Part shown: positions 22,674 through 34,749 of the stretch, piece after piece
Position numbering within the stretch: the first letter of the stretch is position 1
How the letters are laid out: the number at the start of each line of letters is the position of its first letter
Assembly: GCA_015847255.1 (NCBI GenBank)
Contig: JADLZK010008803.1
Coordinates: 682,001 to 746,000 of the forward strand
Source: Hyparrhenia diplandra
Lineage: Eukaryota > Streptophyta > Magnoliopsida > Poales > Poaceae
DNA length: 64,000 nt
Direction: 5' to 3'
Translations under genes and position numbers: made by a program
Notes under the pieces: model-generated
What the model saw: only the letters and a program-made list of their open reading frames with translations
Database searches by the model: none
What the model was told of the DNA's origin: nothing

Positions 22674-25600
22674 TCACCAATTTAAGACGTCTCTGTAAAC
22701 TATATTCTTCGTGCTCTTCCCTGTAGGATCCAAAGCCACATTTGGTTTTGCCAAAATCCTCGTTGTAGATCTAGACACCCCTCTTGATAAACCAACGTAA
22801 AGCTGTCCATGCGAGAACACTGGCTCTGGAAGGTAGATCCCAACATTTGGAATGGTTTGTCCCTGTGATTTATTTATGGTCATTGCGAAACTTAATCTCA
22901 CAGGGAATTGTTTTCTCTTGAACTTAAAAGGAAGGGAAATATCATCCGAGGGTGACAACGGTAGCCTTGGTATAAAAACTCTCTTCCCTACATGCTGGCC
23001 GGCAACGATCTCGGCATCAATTGCATTGTCTTGCAAATGTCTGACCATGAGCCTTGTGCCATTGCACAAGCCATTGTTCGGATCAAGATTACGGAGAAGT
23101 ATTATAGGACAGTTGACTTTTAGCTTCAGCTCATGTGGGGGCAGGCCATTTGGAGTTATCGAGTTCAAAAAGTCTAACGGGAAGTGATTTTGAGGATCAT
23201 CAACAATAGTGTCAAAGCTGTGGTAAACCTTTTCCTCGCCTGGAAACCGGTCAATCAACATAGAATTGAGGCTATCAACATGCTCGTTTTTATTGGATAG
23301 AATAGCCCGTGAGCTCATGTATGTGGCTGATGTTGCATGTTCTTCGAGTGATGGAAAAACTGCTTCAATGAGTGTATTGACTGCCTCCTCGGTGTCATTA
23401 TATGGAATCACAATGTCATCAGGCAGTCGAACATAATCATCTTCTATTGTTTCCTCAGTCCCATTTCCAATCCGCAGCAGGTACTCAGAAAACCAAGGAT
23501 CAGATTGTGCTCTCATGTTACGTGTCAACCTAATCTTCCTTATATGGGGCCACAAATAGGATCTTTGCACAAGTAGTATCGGTCACCTCCGCTCTTGTGC
23601 CACGTGGAACCACGGGTAGGACTGTCGGAAGTCTCCACCAAACACCATGATCTTGCCTCCAAATGGCAAAGTACATTCCATGATATCCCGTAGGGACCTA
23701 TCAAGACACTTTCGATGCAATCGACGCTTAGTCATTGCCACTTCATCCCAAATAATCAATGAGGCCCTACGCATCAGCTCTCCACTTGGATTTTGCTTTG
23801 TAAACCTACATGTTGTGGTGTCATCAATTTTAATTGGGATTCCAAACCTAGAGTGTGCAGTGCGTCCTCCCGGCAATATTGATCTTTGCTATACCGAGAT
23901 GTGGGCATTTGCAATGGCTATTAATCCTTCGGACCGAACTCTAGCAAGTAGCGCCTTGTACAAGAACGTCTTGCCCGTGCCTCTGGCCCATCTACAAAAA
24001 AAAAACTTGGCTTTTCTTGGTAAGCACATGCTCAATGATTTCATCAAACCCTTCTCTTTGTTCCTTGTTTAGAGAATGAAAGATCTCTAAGTGTTCTTGG
24101 TCTATGGGGATACTCGTTCCTCTCTAACCTCCTTCATTATGTCAACGGTTCTTGGGCCCATATCAGAAATTGGTGGCAGACCATATTTTGTTATATCTTT
24201 CCCCAAAGATTCAAGCATACCCCGTAATTCTCTCAGCACCATTTGCTCTACTACCGATGTGTTGGCATTATCTCGGCTGAAGTCTTCACCTAGAGCATCC
24301 TTGTGCTTGTCCCATAGGCCACGTATGTTAGTGGCCTCACGAATCACTAAGGATGGTAGCAAACAACCTCCCAAAGGAACACGGCATCGGAATGTGGTGG
24401 CCTCGGTCAAACAATCATCTATTGAGCTATCCATCTCTATAAGCCCTCTTTTCTCGCATGCCTCTCTAAAAGTAGATTGCACCACACCGGCCACAGTTTT
24501 CAGATCATCAAATGATGTAGCACCTCTGACATGATTCAATAAAACTCTTAAGTAGTATCTCTCGCCTTCAGCCGGATTAGCATAGACGACCCGTCCTATC
24601 TGCCCCGAGACTTGTTTCCTTGCTTGCCACACTTTTGTTCCTCTGTTCCAACGGTAGTGTTCTGGAAATTCTCTATACAATAGTTTCCTTGCTGCGCGGT
24701 CGTCTCGGTTTCTATTGAAATACTCTGTCAGTGTTGTTCTATTTGAACCTGGTCGTCTCACAACATCCTCTAGGTTGTCATCATCATTATATGTCACAGA
24801 CTGCATATTAGGTAGGTGTAGTTGGAGCTGCAATACTGCTGGAAAAACACCAAACATTGGGAATCCCAATATCACGGACACGGCTTCAAGTGCGAGATAT
24901 GAATCTAGCATTCTGCATTGTTGTATCTCGTTGATGACACCATCATCTCCTCCATTTGCAGCTGCATTTACCGAGAATGATGCTTGGTCATGGCCTTTAT
25001 ATACATATTTGAATAGGTACTTCACTGCTTTAATGCTCGAGCATGCTTCAACATTAATGTGACAGTTGTATCTAAACAGGAGGCCAGGGTTGTATGGCAC
25101 AACCCACCTGTTATCCAGCTCTGCTCTCCTAATCTTGACCCGACGTCCATCATCTCTTCTCCTATATTTTGGATATGAATCGTTTCCTTGTATGGTTTCC
25201 TCACAAAACTGCCGAGGGTAGTCAAATCGACACTTTCCATCCACCATGCAAGCACATTTTCTGTTGAGGACGCCACATGGTCCATGCAACATGTGGTTGA
25301 TAACCAGATCGTGCAACTCTGGGAATTTGTCCTTGTCTGGTATCTCTGCTGAAACCACTCGATCATATGCATCTGGGGTTGTCAATTTACTTGCTGACTT
25401 CATGATCAGCAAGAAATGCTCATGTGGTAGGCCTCTTTTTTGGAATTCTGTAACATGGACATATGCTGCAACCTCACCAAAATATTTCTTCTTGATCAGA
25501 AGATCTTTTAGATCCCGCAACTTTGCCCTGTACACTCTCGTAACCAAGTCTGGCCTATCTTGTGGTTCCTGTCCCGGTTCGAGGTTGCTTGTTATCTCTT

Positions 25601-28600
25601 CCCAGTACGGATTGCATGTCATGGTGATGAAGTAATCAGGCTTTCCAAAACGCTGCACAATAGCCATAGCGTTAAGGAACCTATATTGCATGTCTCGATC
25701 ACATCCGGGGAATGATCTTGGCAAAGACAATTCTCTTCCCAACCTTAGAGCCTTGTGTCTCCGGCATCAATAACATCAACCAATCCCTATAACACATATA
25801 AGGGCATACAAATTTTTTTTATCAAGGTTACAACACTAATGAACAAGAAAAGAAATAAACAATTATTGTTAGCGGTTACCTGGTATAGCTCCGCACGTAT
25901 TAGTTTCTGGTTGGCTGGATTAGAATACCAATCTAGCCTCATGGACTCAATCTTTATGTACATATCGACAGCCCACTGCTGAAAAAGACGTCCTCCAAAT
26001 AATATAATGTTGGTTAACCCCCGTCTTACTTGCATTTTGAAGCAGTAGTACTGTCGTGCGGTTACGTATCTTGTGGAGTGTGCCTCATCTGCAGCTGCAC
26101 CTAGTATTTCCCCTTCTTGGTTGTCATTATCCCCGTCTTCCGGTTGATTTTCAGTATTATTATCAGCTGCAATTTGCAAAAAGAATTAGATAATGTTATA
26201 TCATAGCATTTTAGTTCGAATTTGCTTTTTACCTTGAGCATCATCGTATTGCCGTGACCATGGACCGGACATTATTAGATGAGGACGGGTATATCGCAAT
26301 TCATTAATAGATATTAGAATCTATTATTATGAACCATGATGGATAATAAGATATATATAGGAGAATAATACCTTGCTGACCACCAGTAGAACGTTGTCTC
26401 ATGTAACTCACATTAGCAGACGCCGGGGTCGCAAACGTTGGAATGGCCGGATCCCCGCTAAACGGCATGAACTTGTTCCATCCCGTTTCCCCCAGTGGGT
26501 TATACATAGGATAACCTAATGGGTCATAACAACCATGGTATGGTCGGACATACTGCGGCCGGCGATCTGTCCTTCCATATACAACCACACTTCTGTCAAA
26601 ACTTCTCTCTGGATCGTTCCCTTCCATCCAGATAACAGCAACCTGGGATGCCGTTGGGGCATTGTACCTTCTCTGGTCGGGTGTGATATTTGTATTGAGC
26701 TCAATACGGTAGTTATCCAAGGCTGGACAGTCACCGTTTCGCCTAAAAATCTGTACATATGGGTTATCTTGCAAAATTGCAAGGATAGTTCGCATGAGGT
26801 TGATATCAAGATCAGGAGACCTTTTTTGTCTATGTGACAAGGACTCATCTTCTGTATCGTAAAAGTACAACTGTAGATGGCGAGCTGCGTCTTCCACTCC
26901 TGGCACCAAATTGTCGAGGCGATGGTACAAACCGCCATGCACTCGAAAGTTGTAAATACCAGTCCCTACTGGACTTGAATATCTCTCATCCAGGGTGACT
27001 CCTAGGCTTGCAAAGGCAAAATGAGAGTTGATGTAGCGTATACGCTTTCTGAAATATATTGCGTCTTCATCCACTTGATTTGTGAACAACCTTTTTAGCT
27101 CTGCGGTGGTTACGAATATGTATTTGTACTCTGCCTTTTTGACAACAAAACCCGGGTGACTCATCTTTGAAACCTCATTGCACCACAATATCTGCTAGCA
27201 GTCCCGGCACATGGCTCGGCTTATGGCGTTGGGGTAGGTTCGGTAGATGAAATCATATGGATCTACATTTGTCGGAATATTTGCAGTTGAGCCATTTGGA
27301 GCCACTGGAGGCGACTCATAATTATGACCTGCGTGCACGCGTTGCAGCAATCACTTTAAATTCAATATTGATCTCATTTTTTTATTTAGTCAATATTAAA
27401 AGCATATATTCGGACATAGTACCTTGTGCACGATTCTGAATAATTCCCTCATCATCGTGCAAGTCTTCATTATTTATTCCATGGCCGCCATCCATGGCAT
27501 GCTCATCAGCAGCAATAACTTCTTGCGGTGGTTCGAATATTGCACTGTCGAATTCATCTATATTGGGTTGGACGTTTGCATGGATGGGGCCCGGAGTTGG
27601 TAAATGAAGTTCTGCAAAATATTTTTCTCTACTATAAGCACGTCTCCATCATTAATTTATTTTATTTAAGAAAGCATTGAGAACATATATTGTTGTGCTG
27701 ACCTGACTCATCGGTAGCCTGCGTTGGACCAGTTAAGGACGTACGTGTGCCTCTATGTTGCGGCACAAAGGCATCATTCCTGTGCAACCAATCGGAGGGA
27801 TCGTCGGGGCCATCATTTTCCATTACTGTCGATAATCCACTTTCGAAAACCACAGCTTCACATACAAACATGACTTTAGGAGCATGATATATTATGATAT
27901 TAGTCAATGGAAGAAATGCAATATAATACACGTATCTGTCACCTGTGGGCGCGGTTGCTGGAAGTATGTTTTCATCAATGCCTTGACTGGCAAGAGGTGC
28001 CGTGCTGTTACTTTGCGATTCAGCCCTCTTTCGTGCTCGATATTGACGTTGGTACTCACGGTCTCTCCTTCTAACCGCTTCTAATTGCTCGACGGTCATA
28101 TCAGCTCTCCTCTTTCGTTGTTGTGCGCTCATTCTGCCCATGGAGACGTTACCTTCGGCCATAGACAGTGTACTGCCTAGTGTGGTTGCGGTGCCAATCC
28201 CATCTTGTGTGTTTTCCGCATGCACATTTGGTTGGATATTTTCCTTGTTCAACATACTTGATGAGCTTTCGCCAATTTCAGCATGTGTTGTCCCTTCATT
28301 TTTTTGTCAGAATTAGTAATATTTCTTAGACTCTAAAATTAGGACGACAAATCTATATTTATCTATGTGTGAATAATGAATGATACCAGAAGAGTTGTTG
28401 GTTTGAGATTCCGCATTCCTCCTTTGGCGATAGTGACGTTGATACTCACGAGCTTTCCTCCTTGCCTCTTCCCTTTGTTCGTCGGACATCTGAGCCCGAT
28501 GATTCTGTTGCCGCCGGGCCGGATCTACACAACAGGTGTTTCATGAACACAAAGCAATGAACGAAAGTGTTATATTCACAGTCTGGTAACATACCTGCGA

Positions 28601-28649
28601 TGTTGGTGATATCGCCCAATGCATTGTGTGTATCTCTCGGCGTGGACAT
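22674..28649 (-). pseudogene. Helitron RepHel (Rep endonuclease plus PIF1-like helicase), broken
   Basis: The rolling-circle transposase of plant Helitrons. N-terminal exons: MSTPRDTHNALGDITN (from 28649), two basic repeats (28390-28526 and 28010-28140), a DWLHRNDAFVPQ exon (27701-27858), and an N-terminal region with FGGRLFQQWAVDMYIK (25880-26172). Rep domain (24102-25742): GLPHEHFLLIM (HUH-type motif) and VKYLFKYVYKGHD with the two-tyrosine signature. Helicase: Walker A GTGKT near 23970, Walker B LIIWDE near 23750, GGDFRQ near 23640, and the C-terminal INKSQGQTIPNVG and HGQLYVGLSR (22674-23570). Lesions: in-frame TAG near 27193, frame changes near 25745, 24000 (A/T run), 23900 and 23620. 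Not expected to be functional without repair of several sites. Confidence 0.9.
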
Positions 28650-29144
28650 TGTGTTTCTGTATGAAGTAGAGGTCTAATTTGATATCGCAGATGAAGATGA
28701 AATAAGTCAAAGCATATCTTTTACTTCTCTGTGGCAATGTGAAATACAGGAGATTCAATGTGACGAACACATTACCTCTTTTACTTGATGAGATGATTAA
28801 AAGCAGTCATAGGCCACAAACTCAAAGTCTCTACAATTTCCAGTTCCGGGCTGTCGCTTCACCTTTGAGAAAAGAAAAGGATCAATAAATTATTACAGAC
28901 GACAACCGTGCTTCATCAGAAAGTGTAGTGTATATACAGATCAGGTGTTAATCATGAAACCATCGATTCTAGAATACAACATACATGATCAAGATCTTTA
29001 AGAGAACTGCTTCCTGACCATCACTTGAAAAAAAACTTGTCTACGCATTCATATTCCCAGCATTGTATATATCCATGCATGGCGTGCGCGTGTGGGGTTG
29101 TGCAAGTGGTCATTTTCAGCAAGTGCATTGTACTCCAATAACAA
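28650..29144. other. RepHel upstream region
   Basis: No gene seen. It should hold the RepHel promoter on the minus strand; I could not assign a TATA box with confidence. Confidence 0.35.
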
Positions 29145-29520
29145 GAAATCAGTTCTGATTATCTACCGAGCGAGTACCATCGTGTCATTTGAGAGTGCGA
29201 CTGCTTGCTTACAGGAGAGACGTTCCGCGCGAACCGGCCGCTGCTCTTCTCTCGAAGGGGCTCGTGGACGAAGATGGATGTGACGCGAGCGCCGGCGAGT
29301 AACAGCAAGAGGCAGCAAGGGCGCCGGCGAGGAGGACGAAATCAGTTCTGATTATCTACCGAGCGAGTACCATCGTGTCATTTGAGAGTGCGACTGCTTG
29401 CTTACAGGAGAGACGTTCCGTGCGAACCGGCCGCTGCTCTTCTCTCGAAGGGGCTCGTGGACGAAGATGGATGTGACGCGAGCGCCGGCGAGGACGAAGA
29501 GGAACGAAACCTTACAGTAG
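29145..29520. repeat. 193-bp tandem duplication upstream of RepHel
   Basis: GAAATCAGTTCTGATTATC at 29145 recurs at 29338, and the following ~150 bp are almost identical (up to the GCGCCGGCGAG part). The two copies differ by a ~37-bp GC-rich stretch (29300-29337) missing from the second. Confidence 0.9.
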
Positions 29521-29889
29521 ATTGAACCCTCCATGAACGTGTGTGTGTAGAGGCATTTTGAATCGGTACTTGAGGTAATATACTTACGGTTAATTATTGA
29601 GATCACCACCGCCCGACCTCACGCCGGGCACTCGCCGGTTAGAGCTTCGTCGCCGGCCAGATCGCACGTCCACGACCTCACGCCGGCCGGGCGCTCGCCG
29701 GTTGGGCGCTCGCCGGTTAGAGAGCCACGCCCACGACTGACGGGACCTGACGCCGGCGAGTAGATTGAACCCTCCCAGTACACCGTCCGCCGATCAGCGT
29801 CGCCGGTGATTCACGACGATACCGGCGCGAGAATGGACGGTTTTTTTTTACGCCGTGATTTCCGTATAGATTCGGCTGCAGCTTCGGGG

Positions 29890-30252
29890 TCTCGCGGGGG
29901 TCTCGCGCGGGCGTCGGGGTCTTATGGGTCTCTCCAAGGTATGCGTCGGGGGTCTCACAGGTGTAAGACCGTGTGACAAACTTTTGATCCCATCCCTTGA
30001 TTGCGAGATCCGGCCGGATGGTGGTGCCAGTTCAAAAAAAAAGGAAAAGAAGTGTGCCATTATAGTATAGATCTCGCGGGGTCTCCGGCCGTGGGTATGC
30101 GGGGGTCTCACAGGTGTAAGACCTGTGTGACAAACTTTTGATCCCATCCCTTGATTGCGAGATCCGACGGATGGTGGTGCCAGTTCCAAAAAAGGAAAGA
30201 AGTGTGCCATTATAGTATAGATGTGCCATTATAGTATAGATATAGATATAGA
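29890..30252 (-). repeat. Triplicated Helitron 5' terminus
   Basis: The terminal motif GTGCCATTATAGTATAGAT (plus strand) occurs at 30054-30072, 30204-30222 and 30223-30241. The first two are each the end of a ~150-180 bp unit with the same order: GGGGGTCTCACAGGTGTAAG, then CCCTTGATTGCGAGATCC, then GATGGTGGTGCCAGTTC. Each unit could act as a 5' end. Confidence 0.9.
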
Positions 30253-31523
30253 TATATGTAGTAGTGTCAATAATAGCCTTGTTGACCGGGAGAATGGTTG
30301 TGATGAGATCTTCTTTGACCTGATGTGTTAAGTCTTTTTTTGTTGAGCATGCCAACTTAAAAATACAATAATACTAGCTGACAATGTAAGCTGTGTAAAT
30401 TACATACTTAATCTAGGTGGATAGGTTTTATTTAACTCAAAACATGTGGATTGAGTGGGAGCAAATTAGCAGGGATGCGAAATTACCAAACTACCCCTAA
30501 AAGGAGAGGACACATTTGCAAGTCTGATGGTCAGGTTCCTGCGATGGGGATTTTTTCTTCTTCTTCTTGCATCCGCTCCGTTGTCCAGCTGTCCAGCAGC
30601 TTTTCTTTTTTTTTTATGTGCACCAGCAGCCCCAGGTACGAAGTGCAAGCAACAGTGCCATCAGACCTCTTATTTGTGGATTTTTTTGAACTTCAAACGT
30701 GAAGTCATTGCCGGACCGAGTGAGTACAGTATTTATTTATTTCTTTTGGAGAAAGAAACAATTCATTGGAACCATTCGTCAGGAAATGATGCACAGTTCT
30801 CCTGTGCAGTTCGAGGAAAAAAAGAACCATTCGTCAGGACAAGTCGACAGCTCGCAGTTAATCTGAAAAACTGGCGATAAGCTCACGGTTATCAAATGGA
30901 ATTTCAGGTAATAAAGCGTTAAGCCTCAAACACAAAAGCCCCGTCGTTCCTCACTTTCGTGGCCCAGCTCACCTCCAATGGATCGTCTCGTCTCGCAGTC
31001 TGGACTCTAGCGGGTTAGCGGGCCAGGCAGCGCGCAGCAGCTGCAATGCTCGGCACCCCGGCGCAGCAGCGGCGGCGCCCGGCCGGGCAGGTTCCTGATT
31101 CCTCGTGCTGCGCTAAGCGCGGCGGCGGAAGGACCCCGGAGCCTGGCGCACGACGGCAGGAGCTCCTGCACAATGCGTCCCTAACTCCGAGGTACAGCCT
31201 AGGTTTCGTGAAACCCTTGTGGGCTGGGAGGAAATGCCGTACACGTACACTCGTAGAGTCGTAGCCACTGAGAATCTGGGTGCTAAACATTTCCGGTGGG
31301 AAATTGCTCAGTTGATGTCCAAAATTAAGGGAAATTGCTCTATTTTCCATGTTTTTTTTTTCACTTGGTGCGCGGCGCGCGCTGTTTGGGGTAAAATTAA
31401 AGAAAATCGCTCTGTTTTCCATGTTCTGGTAATAGAATAAGTACTGAATTTAGCACATATTTGCAAGCAATTTTTTTTGACGAGATTAAAAGTTGTACAT
31501 TATGGCAAAAACATCCAATGCGC
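30253..31523. other. Right remainder of duplication copy A and non-coding DNA
   Basis: 30253-30425 matches 62260-62660 of copy B; the empty TA site of copy B's MITE is at 30414-30415 and the empty site of its tiny LINE is at 30284-30293. 31020-31200 is GC-rich but no gene was recognised. A ~36-bp piece containing GCTCTATTTTCCATGTT is imperfectly repeated at 31319 and 31390. A T-run with GACGAGATTAAAAG at 31471-31493 marks the point where the receptor at 31524 is cut. Confidence 0.5.
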
Positions 31524-32747
31524 TTATATGTCTTCCTCTGGCATGGCCTCATGAATAAAATTCTTCCCAATTAGCAAAATGGTCAGGTTCCTACAGCTCG
31601 TAAGGATCTGAAGTGTACTTTTGATATTTGTAAGGGAGTTATTGACAAGTGATAGGAATGAGAGGGACTTCAGATTGCCAATTCTTTCTGACAACTGCCC
31701 ATAAAACTGATTATTGGATAGCCGCAGTGTAACTAAATTGCTGCATGAATATATGCTTTCTGGAATAGTTCCAGTGAAATTGTTCCACATGATATCAAAT
31801 GTTTTTAGATTGGACAATGTAGAGAAACTGACCTTGGCTAGTTCTCCGCTGAAATTGTTTTCCTTGACATCGATGGTTATTAGATTTGTGCAGTTGCTCA
31901 GGGTTGATGGAAGCTCTCCAGATATGCTGTCGTCTCTTAAATAGAGCGCCTCCAATCTCTTGAGGTTACGGGTTACCTATGGAACTCGGGATATTTCCAC
32001 TTAGACCATTCCCTCCAAGATCAAGTGTGACCAGATTTGTGAGGTTGTTGATGCTGCTGAATGACCCTTCAAACTGATTATCATGAAGAGAGAGGTGCTC
32101 CAACGAGGTAACATCGATGAGCTCATCTGGAAGAGTCTCGCTGAGTTTGTTGTGGCCAGCATAGAAAGATCTCAGCATGGAGCAATTGCCAAGCTCTGGT
32201 GGAATTCTTCCACTAAATTTGTTGTAGCTGAGTTCAAGCACCTCAAAGGATGGTGTGCCGCACGAGAATGTAGTCGGTATCCGGCCAAGTAAAAGCTGTT
32301 ATTGCTAGCATTCTGCACAACCAGACTCTTCATGTCCTCCCATGTGGTAGATGGAAAAGCGCCTGTAAACAAGTTGCTTGATCTGTTCAATACCTGCAGA
32401 GACCGGCTGAAGATGCAACTCCTGCAGATCTCCAACAATACTGTTAGAGAACAATACTGATAAGAAGTTGTGGGACAGATTCAAGCATAGCAGGCTGGTG
32501 AGATTGCCAAGGGATGCTGAGATATGCCCCTGCGTGATGTTGGTGACCATCATATCTGAACTGCAGGTGATTCCTTCCCATTTGCAAAGACAATGTGGCA
32601 TTCTTCCTTGAACTGGTGAGGCCGCCGTCGGAGTAAAGCTTCGATGATGAACTGGAGCAAGGAGCTCTTTTCCTTTTCAATGCATGAGGTGGCAAGAGAG
32701 GCCAAGGAGAGAAGAATCACAAGAGCGAAAAAGAAACCAAATGGTGG
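31524..32747 (-). pseudogene. Truncated, decayed LRR receptor-like protein
   Basis: Same family as the receptor at 34750-36819. It starts with a signal peptide (MPPFGFFFALVILLSLASLA) at about 32747, has LRRNT with CIEKEKSSLLQF, and then LRR pieces in several frames (for example FSGRIPPELGNCSMLRSF near 32200 and NFTGTIPESIYSCSNL near 31760). It ends abruptly after GKNFIHEAMPEEDI at 31524, in the middle of the LRR domain, so island, cap and membrane segment are missing. At least four frame breaks. Confidence 0.8.
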
Positions 32748-33069
32748 CATGACTTTGCCGATTGGTGTGGTGCATGAAGAATAAGGTAGCTGCTTCATCA
32801 TTTATCGTGTGGTGAAGGGTATAATTTGGAGTAACAATTGTCCTATGTGTAGATGCAAGATGCTTGCTCGAGCAAATGCTCCAAGTCTTGGTCATTTGTG
32901 TTGTCGTTGTTTTGATTTGAAGAAATCGAGCAATCTTAGAGTCTTGGTCATTTGTGTAGTCCATTAAAGACACCGTACATGCTATCTTCCTAGCCAGGAC
33001 CATCCATGGTCCCATAGCCAGCAGCGCAATTGCACTGGTTTGCCAAGAATCAGGGTCCATATATCCAGC

Positions 33070-34386
33070 ACCATTGTCATTTCATTCTACCCTTAAGCCA
33101 AGCACTTCCCCCTTTCTACATTTTTTCCTCACCTCTTTGTACTTACCTTTTATTTTGTATTTATTATGTATATAATATAATGCTACACAAAAAGAAATTA
33201 CTCCATGCCTTTATTTTCCTTAAGAAGATCGGTGTAGTCATAAATGAAAGTGGGTTGAATTATTATCATATGGCTGTTGGAACTTCTCTTATTCACTGAT
33301 CACTGTCAAAGAAGGACAACTTGTTAACCCACAGATTTGATCTGCCAATGAGTGTGTTTGCATTGGATCACAACTACTCATGTAAAATAAATAGTTGCAT
33401 CTGTGAAAATTCTATGAATGTTAAAGGTCAATGTAGTGTACAGAGTTTCTCCTGCTGTATTTTCCTAAAAAAATGGTCAATATAACCATAAAAGGAAGTT
33501 GGTCTACATATCATGTATGGCTTTTGGGAACTTCACTATTTGACTGACCTTACTGTCACATAAGAATGACTTGTTTACCGACATATTATGATACTAGTTG
33601 ATTTGTCAATTGCTATTACTGAAGAAGAATAGACATAGAGTATGTTTGCATTGTATTACTCATGAAAAATAATAGGACACATCTGTAAAAATTCTATAAA
33701 TTCTACCATTGTCTATGTACTCACCAAAAAAGTTCGTGCTAGTCTGTACTCTTTGCAATAGCATTATTCTGGAAGGTGTCAATTTTGTGAAATAAACTGT
33801 GCTATTTATATATATTACAGGGCTGATTGGCTGAAGGACAGTGAGGTCAGCGATCTTGAATTATTCATGAGTTTCGAGTTATGAAAATGTATGGAAGATG
33901 AGCAAGCTTCAACTGTCGCATCATGATACTGGAGTGGCCATGGGGCATGTATTTGTGGACTGGACACCACGAGGGGGGGGAGGTTGCAGTTGCCCTCAGC
34001 TCTGTCGTCTGCTTCTACTTGCAATCCTCTACCAAATCAGTGCCAACAGAATCTCTATAATGGCGACTATTTGCGGTCCCTTGCAGAAGTCTATGGTTTA
34101 TATTAGCAATTTCAGTATTGCTCTGCAGGTGATCCTTCCCATTTGTAGCAATACGAGCCATTCTTCCATGAACTAGTGAGCTAGGCCAGCTCAGTGATGA
34201 GCTGGAGCAAGGATCTCTTCTACTTGGTGCATGAGGTGGCATGAGAGTATAAGGAGGGAAGAATAACCAGAGCAGGACTAAATGGTGGCATGGGCATGAT
34301 TCATTGTGTAATCCTATCGGCATTTGAAGGGTAGTATACTTTTGGAGTGATAATTGCCCAACGCGTTGATCATACAACACTCCCAC
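33070..34386. repeat. Cassette repeat, copy 2
   Basis: 33070-33345 matches 46745-47015, and 33600-34360 matches 47040-47690 and 5331-6200, all in the same orientation. Within it lies an N-terminal LRR receptor fragment on the minus strand (about 33940-34290). No functional gene. Confidence 0.75.
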
Positions 34387-34440
34387 TCCAAAGAAAACAC
34401 CGAAAGCAATTGCAGTGACACAAGCCGGATACAGATTTCT
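34320..34440 (-). pseudogene. C-terminal membrane segment of an LRR receptor-like protein
   Basis: The minus strand reads VTAIAFGVFFGVGVLYDQ, the family's transmembrane segment, without the preceding LRRs. It lies directly upstream (on the minus strand) of the N-terminal fragment at 33940-34290, so the end of one receptor copy and the start of another are joined in the cassette: head and tail are present but the body is deleted. Confidence 0.65.
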
Positions 34441-34749
34441 GAGTGCTTTTAGAACAAATCTTTAAATGTCCACTTTGGATACCAACAGTTTTTGACATGT
34501 TCAGAATGCTTCCTTTTGATTGTCTCACACATCTAGTACATAATTTTACAACTCCACCGATGATGTCACTCTTCGGTGTTCATCGAAGCCCTGAATCGCT
34601 TCGACTACATAATTTTACAACTTCCCCAAACCTGAATGGGAGCTAAACCTGGTGGATTGGAGATACAATGCTTAACCTGACTAGACAAGATCATAATAAA
34701 GCCCTATGTAAACTGCAGTAGTGAAGTAGGACTAGGCCAAATATTTTGA

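Larger units (their letters stand above)
16787..30252 (-). mobile_element. Helitron, 13.5 kb, with RepHel and an Ulp1-type peptidase gene
   Basis: Both ends are seen directly. On the minus strand the element starts with TCTATATCTATATCTATACT at 30252 and ends with a hairpin followed by GCATTATACTAG at 16787. It sits between A and T (16786/30253) with no target duplication, as known for Helitrons. Duplication copy B shows the same DNA without the insertion (GAATATATATGTAG, junction at 62259/62260). Inside, on the same strand, lie the RepHel gene (22674-28649) and a C48-type peptidase gene (about 16952-20861). The 5' tip is repeated three times and two tandem-repeat tracts are present. RepHel is broken, so the copy is probably not autonomous now. 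Confidence 0.93.

Noticed and set aside
29848..30210. 120-codon frame with repeated blocks at the Helitron 5' end
   Set aside because: The repeats are translations of the duplicated 5' terminus; the frame has no coding character.
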